Below, piece by piece: positions 62,687 to 64,000 of a stretch of 64,000 nt of DNA. Every line of letters starts with the position of its first letter. Position 1 is the stretch's first letter. The notes below the pieces were generated by a model. That model was not told where the DNA came from, searched no databases, and saw only the letters and a list, made by a program, of their open reading frames with translations. The position numbers were made by a program, and so were the translations under genes. The stretch comes from an uncultured Fluviicola sp. (GTDB lineage Bacteria; Bacteroidota; Bacteroidia; Flavobacteriales; Crocinitomicaceae), in the NCBI RefSeq assembly GCF_946478805.1, contig NZ_CAMLDC010000006.1, positions 179,214 through 243,213 on the forward strand. Reading direction: 5' to 3'.

Positions 62687-64000
62687 GCAACGAAATTTAG
62701 ATCAACTCTTCCGGCTTGCAAAACAGGACCAGGCGGTGCAGTCTTTTGAAACAACAAAAGAACGATTCATTCATTCCGCTTCCCCGGTGAATAAAACCAA
62801 AGCAAAACAAGTATTCACTAAAAACCGGATCATCATGTTAGCAACTGTAAGTACCATAAGCCTTTCCTTGTTTCTATTATTAAACAACGGAAAAACTAGT
62901 CAACCCAACCTAAAACCTGATAAAACCAGTGTAAAGCAAACAATCCCGGAAAATAAAAATTCCGAACCCAAACAAGTCACATTCGAAACAAGCAGGCAAC
63001 TAAACAGCTCTTCCGTCAAATCAGCATCTCCTTTCTTGGCATCCATTCAGGAATTGGTCACCGAGCTGCCATTCACTTCGGAAAACAAGTCCATAGAAGG
63101 TAGAATGGAAGACCAAACAAACTGGAATTCAAAACCTCCGAAAGGAATGGATGAGCTTCCGTACCAATTTCCGAAACTGACAGAGGAAGAAATTGCCATT
63201 ACCAAAAAGAAGAAGAAATCCATGTTGAAAGCGTTGGCAAAACACGACAAGGATTCCTACATTTTTATTCCTAGTGGTTCCTTTGATTACAATGGAAAAA
63301 CCGTTTCCGTTCAAGCATATTATATGGGAACGTGTGAGGTTACTAACTTCGAGTACCGCACCTTCCTGTTCGATCTGCTGATCCAAGGGCGAAAAGACGA
63401 ATTCCTGAAGGCAAAACCGGACCAATCAGCTTGGTTGGACTTCTCATTCGGCGGATATCCCGCTTTTAAAGAAAATTACTTTTCAAATAAGGCGTTCAAT
63501 GATTATCCGGTAGTCACGATTTCCCGGGAAGGAGCCGAATTGTATTGTAAATGGCTTTCACAGGAAGTACGGAAATACGTGGGCGTTGAGAAGGAAGCAC
63601 AATACAACGATGTACGCCTGCCTTTGCGGGTAGAATGGGTTAAAGCAGCAAGTAATGAAGGAAAACAACTTCCTTATCCCTGGAAAGGTCCATTTGTGAG
63701 ACACTCTACAGGCGCTTTTGAAGGTGCTTTTCAATCTAATTTTGTTCATGGAGTAGCCGACACGATCTTTGAAACTACTGCCGGCAGTACAGCTGGAGGA
63801 GATCTTTTAGCTCCAAGCAAATCCTTTTGGCCAAGCGAATTGGGTTTGTACAATATGAGTGGAAATGCTGCGGAAATGGTTTACGAAGGAATGAATAGAA
63901 CAGAGCCCGGAACTGCAGGTGGAAGCTGGATGAGTTTCGAAGATGAAATCAAAATTTATGCTCCGGATCCATATAAAGGAATCATCGATCCTAAACCAAC
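62679..64000 (+). CDS. Membrane protein with FGE/SUMF1-type domain, possible anti-sigma factor, 3' partial
   Basis: At least 440 residues, cut by the window end. The frame begins at the ATG at 62679, overlapping the sigma gene by eight bases. Residues 1-48 are cytosolic and charged (MDKQRNLDQLFRLAKQDQ); one membrane helix spans about 50-68 (IIMLATVSTISLSLFLLL); a Lys/Asn/Ser-rich stretch follows; and from about residue 193 (SYIFIPSGSFDY) comes a formylglycine-generating-enzyme-like domain with VTISREGAELYCKWLS, LPLRVEWVKAASNEG and MSGNAAEMVYEG. This fold also occurs in GldJ and GldK of the T9SS. The position suggests an anti-sigma role for the N-terminus; the extracytoplasmic part is unusual for that. 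The cytosolic N-terminus has no zinc motif (HxxxCxxC). Confidence 0.8.
   Translation, partial: MDKQRNLDQLFRLAKQDQAVQSFETTKERFIHSASPVNKTKAKQVFTKNRIIMLATVSTISLSLFLLLNNGKTSQPNLKPDKTSVKQTIPENKNSEPKQVTFETSRQLNSSSVKSASPFLASIQELVTELPFTSENKSIEGRMEDQTNWNSKPPKGMDELPYQFPKLTEEEIAITKKKKKSMLKALAKHDKDSYIFIPSGSFDYNGKTVSVQAYYMGTCEVTNFEYRTFLFDLLIQGRKDEFLKAKPDQSAWLDFSFGGYPAFKENYFSNKAFNDYPVVTISREGAELYCKWLSQEVRKYVGVEKEAQYNDVRLPLRVEWVKAASNEGKQLPYPWKGPFVRHSTGAFEGAFQSNFVHGVADTIFETTAGSTAGGDLLAPSKSFWPSELGLYNMSGNAAEMVYEGMNRTEPGTAGGSWMSFEDEIKIYAPDPYKGIIDPKP

Overview
The window is a 64 kb chromosomal stretch from a member of the Bacteroidota, most likely Flavobacteriales and possibly Crocinitomicaceae (Fluviicola-like); the family level is inference. 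The evidence is type IX secretion (T9SS) style proteins (a gliding-motility-type C-terminal domain, a Por-type sorting tail, a GldM-like domain), the Bacteroidota form of GlmU, a PafA-type phosphatase, sensor kinases with giant beta-propellers, DUF5916 and DUF349 proteins, and several TAnnTTTG -7 boxes with little Shine-Dalgarno signal. Almost all of it is ordinary core and accessory chromosome. I see no prophage, transposase, integrase, rRNA operon or CRISPR array.

Layout. 1-9.7 kb: a partial secreted protein, a potassium channel, GlmU-like protein, HAD phosphatase, sodium/solute symporter, trigger factor, tRNA-Leu(UAG), a PafA phosphatase and MiaE. 9.7-22.4 kb: two tandem paralogous LytS-type propeller sensors, then a MarR-regulated RND efflux operon (marR, adaptor, pump, TolC), then a LytTR response regulator. 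22.7-30.9 kb: secreted enzymes and surface proteins, a DEAD-box helicase and a small unknown. 31.1-35.7 kb: a mutagenic-repair pair, DinB and a short DnaE, separated by a 466-base gap packed with inverted repeats. 36-39 kb: two secreted hydrolases. 39-42.3 kb: thrS-infC-rpmI-rplT. 42.3-49.1 kb: lipoproteins, ComEC and a DUF5916 outer-membrane protein broken by a one-base frameshift. 49.1-54.1 kb: an EamA exporter, a PfkB kinase, a DUF349 protein and small membrane proteins. 54.3-64 kb: a von Willebrand D protein, an AsmA-like protein, MarC, a vWA/T9SS protein, and an ECF sigma factor overlapping a membrane protein with a formylglycine-generating-enzyme-like domain, cut by the window end.

How genes work together. 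The RND genes overlap by four bases each and form one operon behind a palindrome that probably binds its own MarR. The two sensors and the LytTR regulator flank that operon and are plausible partners. DinB and DnaE look like a translesion pair. The sigma factor and the FGE-like membrane protein occupy the usual sigma/anti-sigma arrangement, but the partner has an unexpected extracytoplasmic domain.

Most unusual signals: (1) the sigma factor/FGE-like membrane protein pair; (2) a 266-base nested inverted-repeat element at 49147-49412 whose right arm supplies the stop codon of the neighbouring exporter, with a related palindrome doing the same for the LytTR regulator at 21637; (3) the structured gap between dinB and dnaE; (4) the homopolymer frameshift in the DUF5916 gene.
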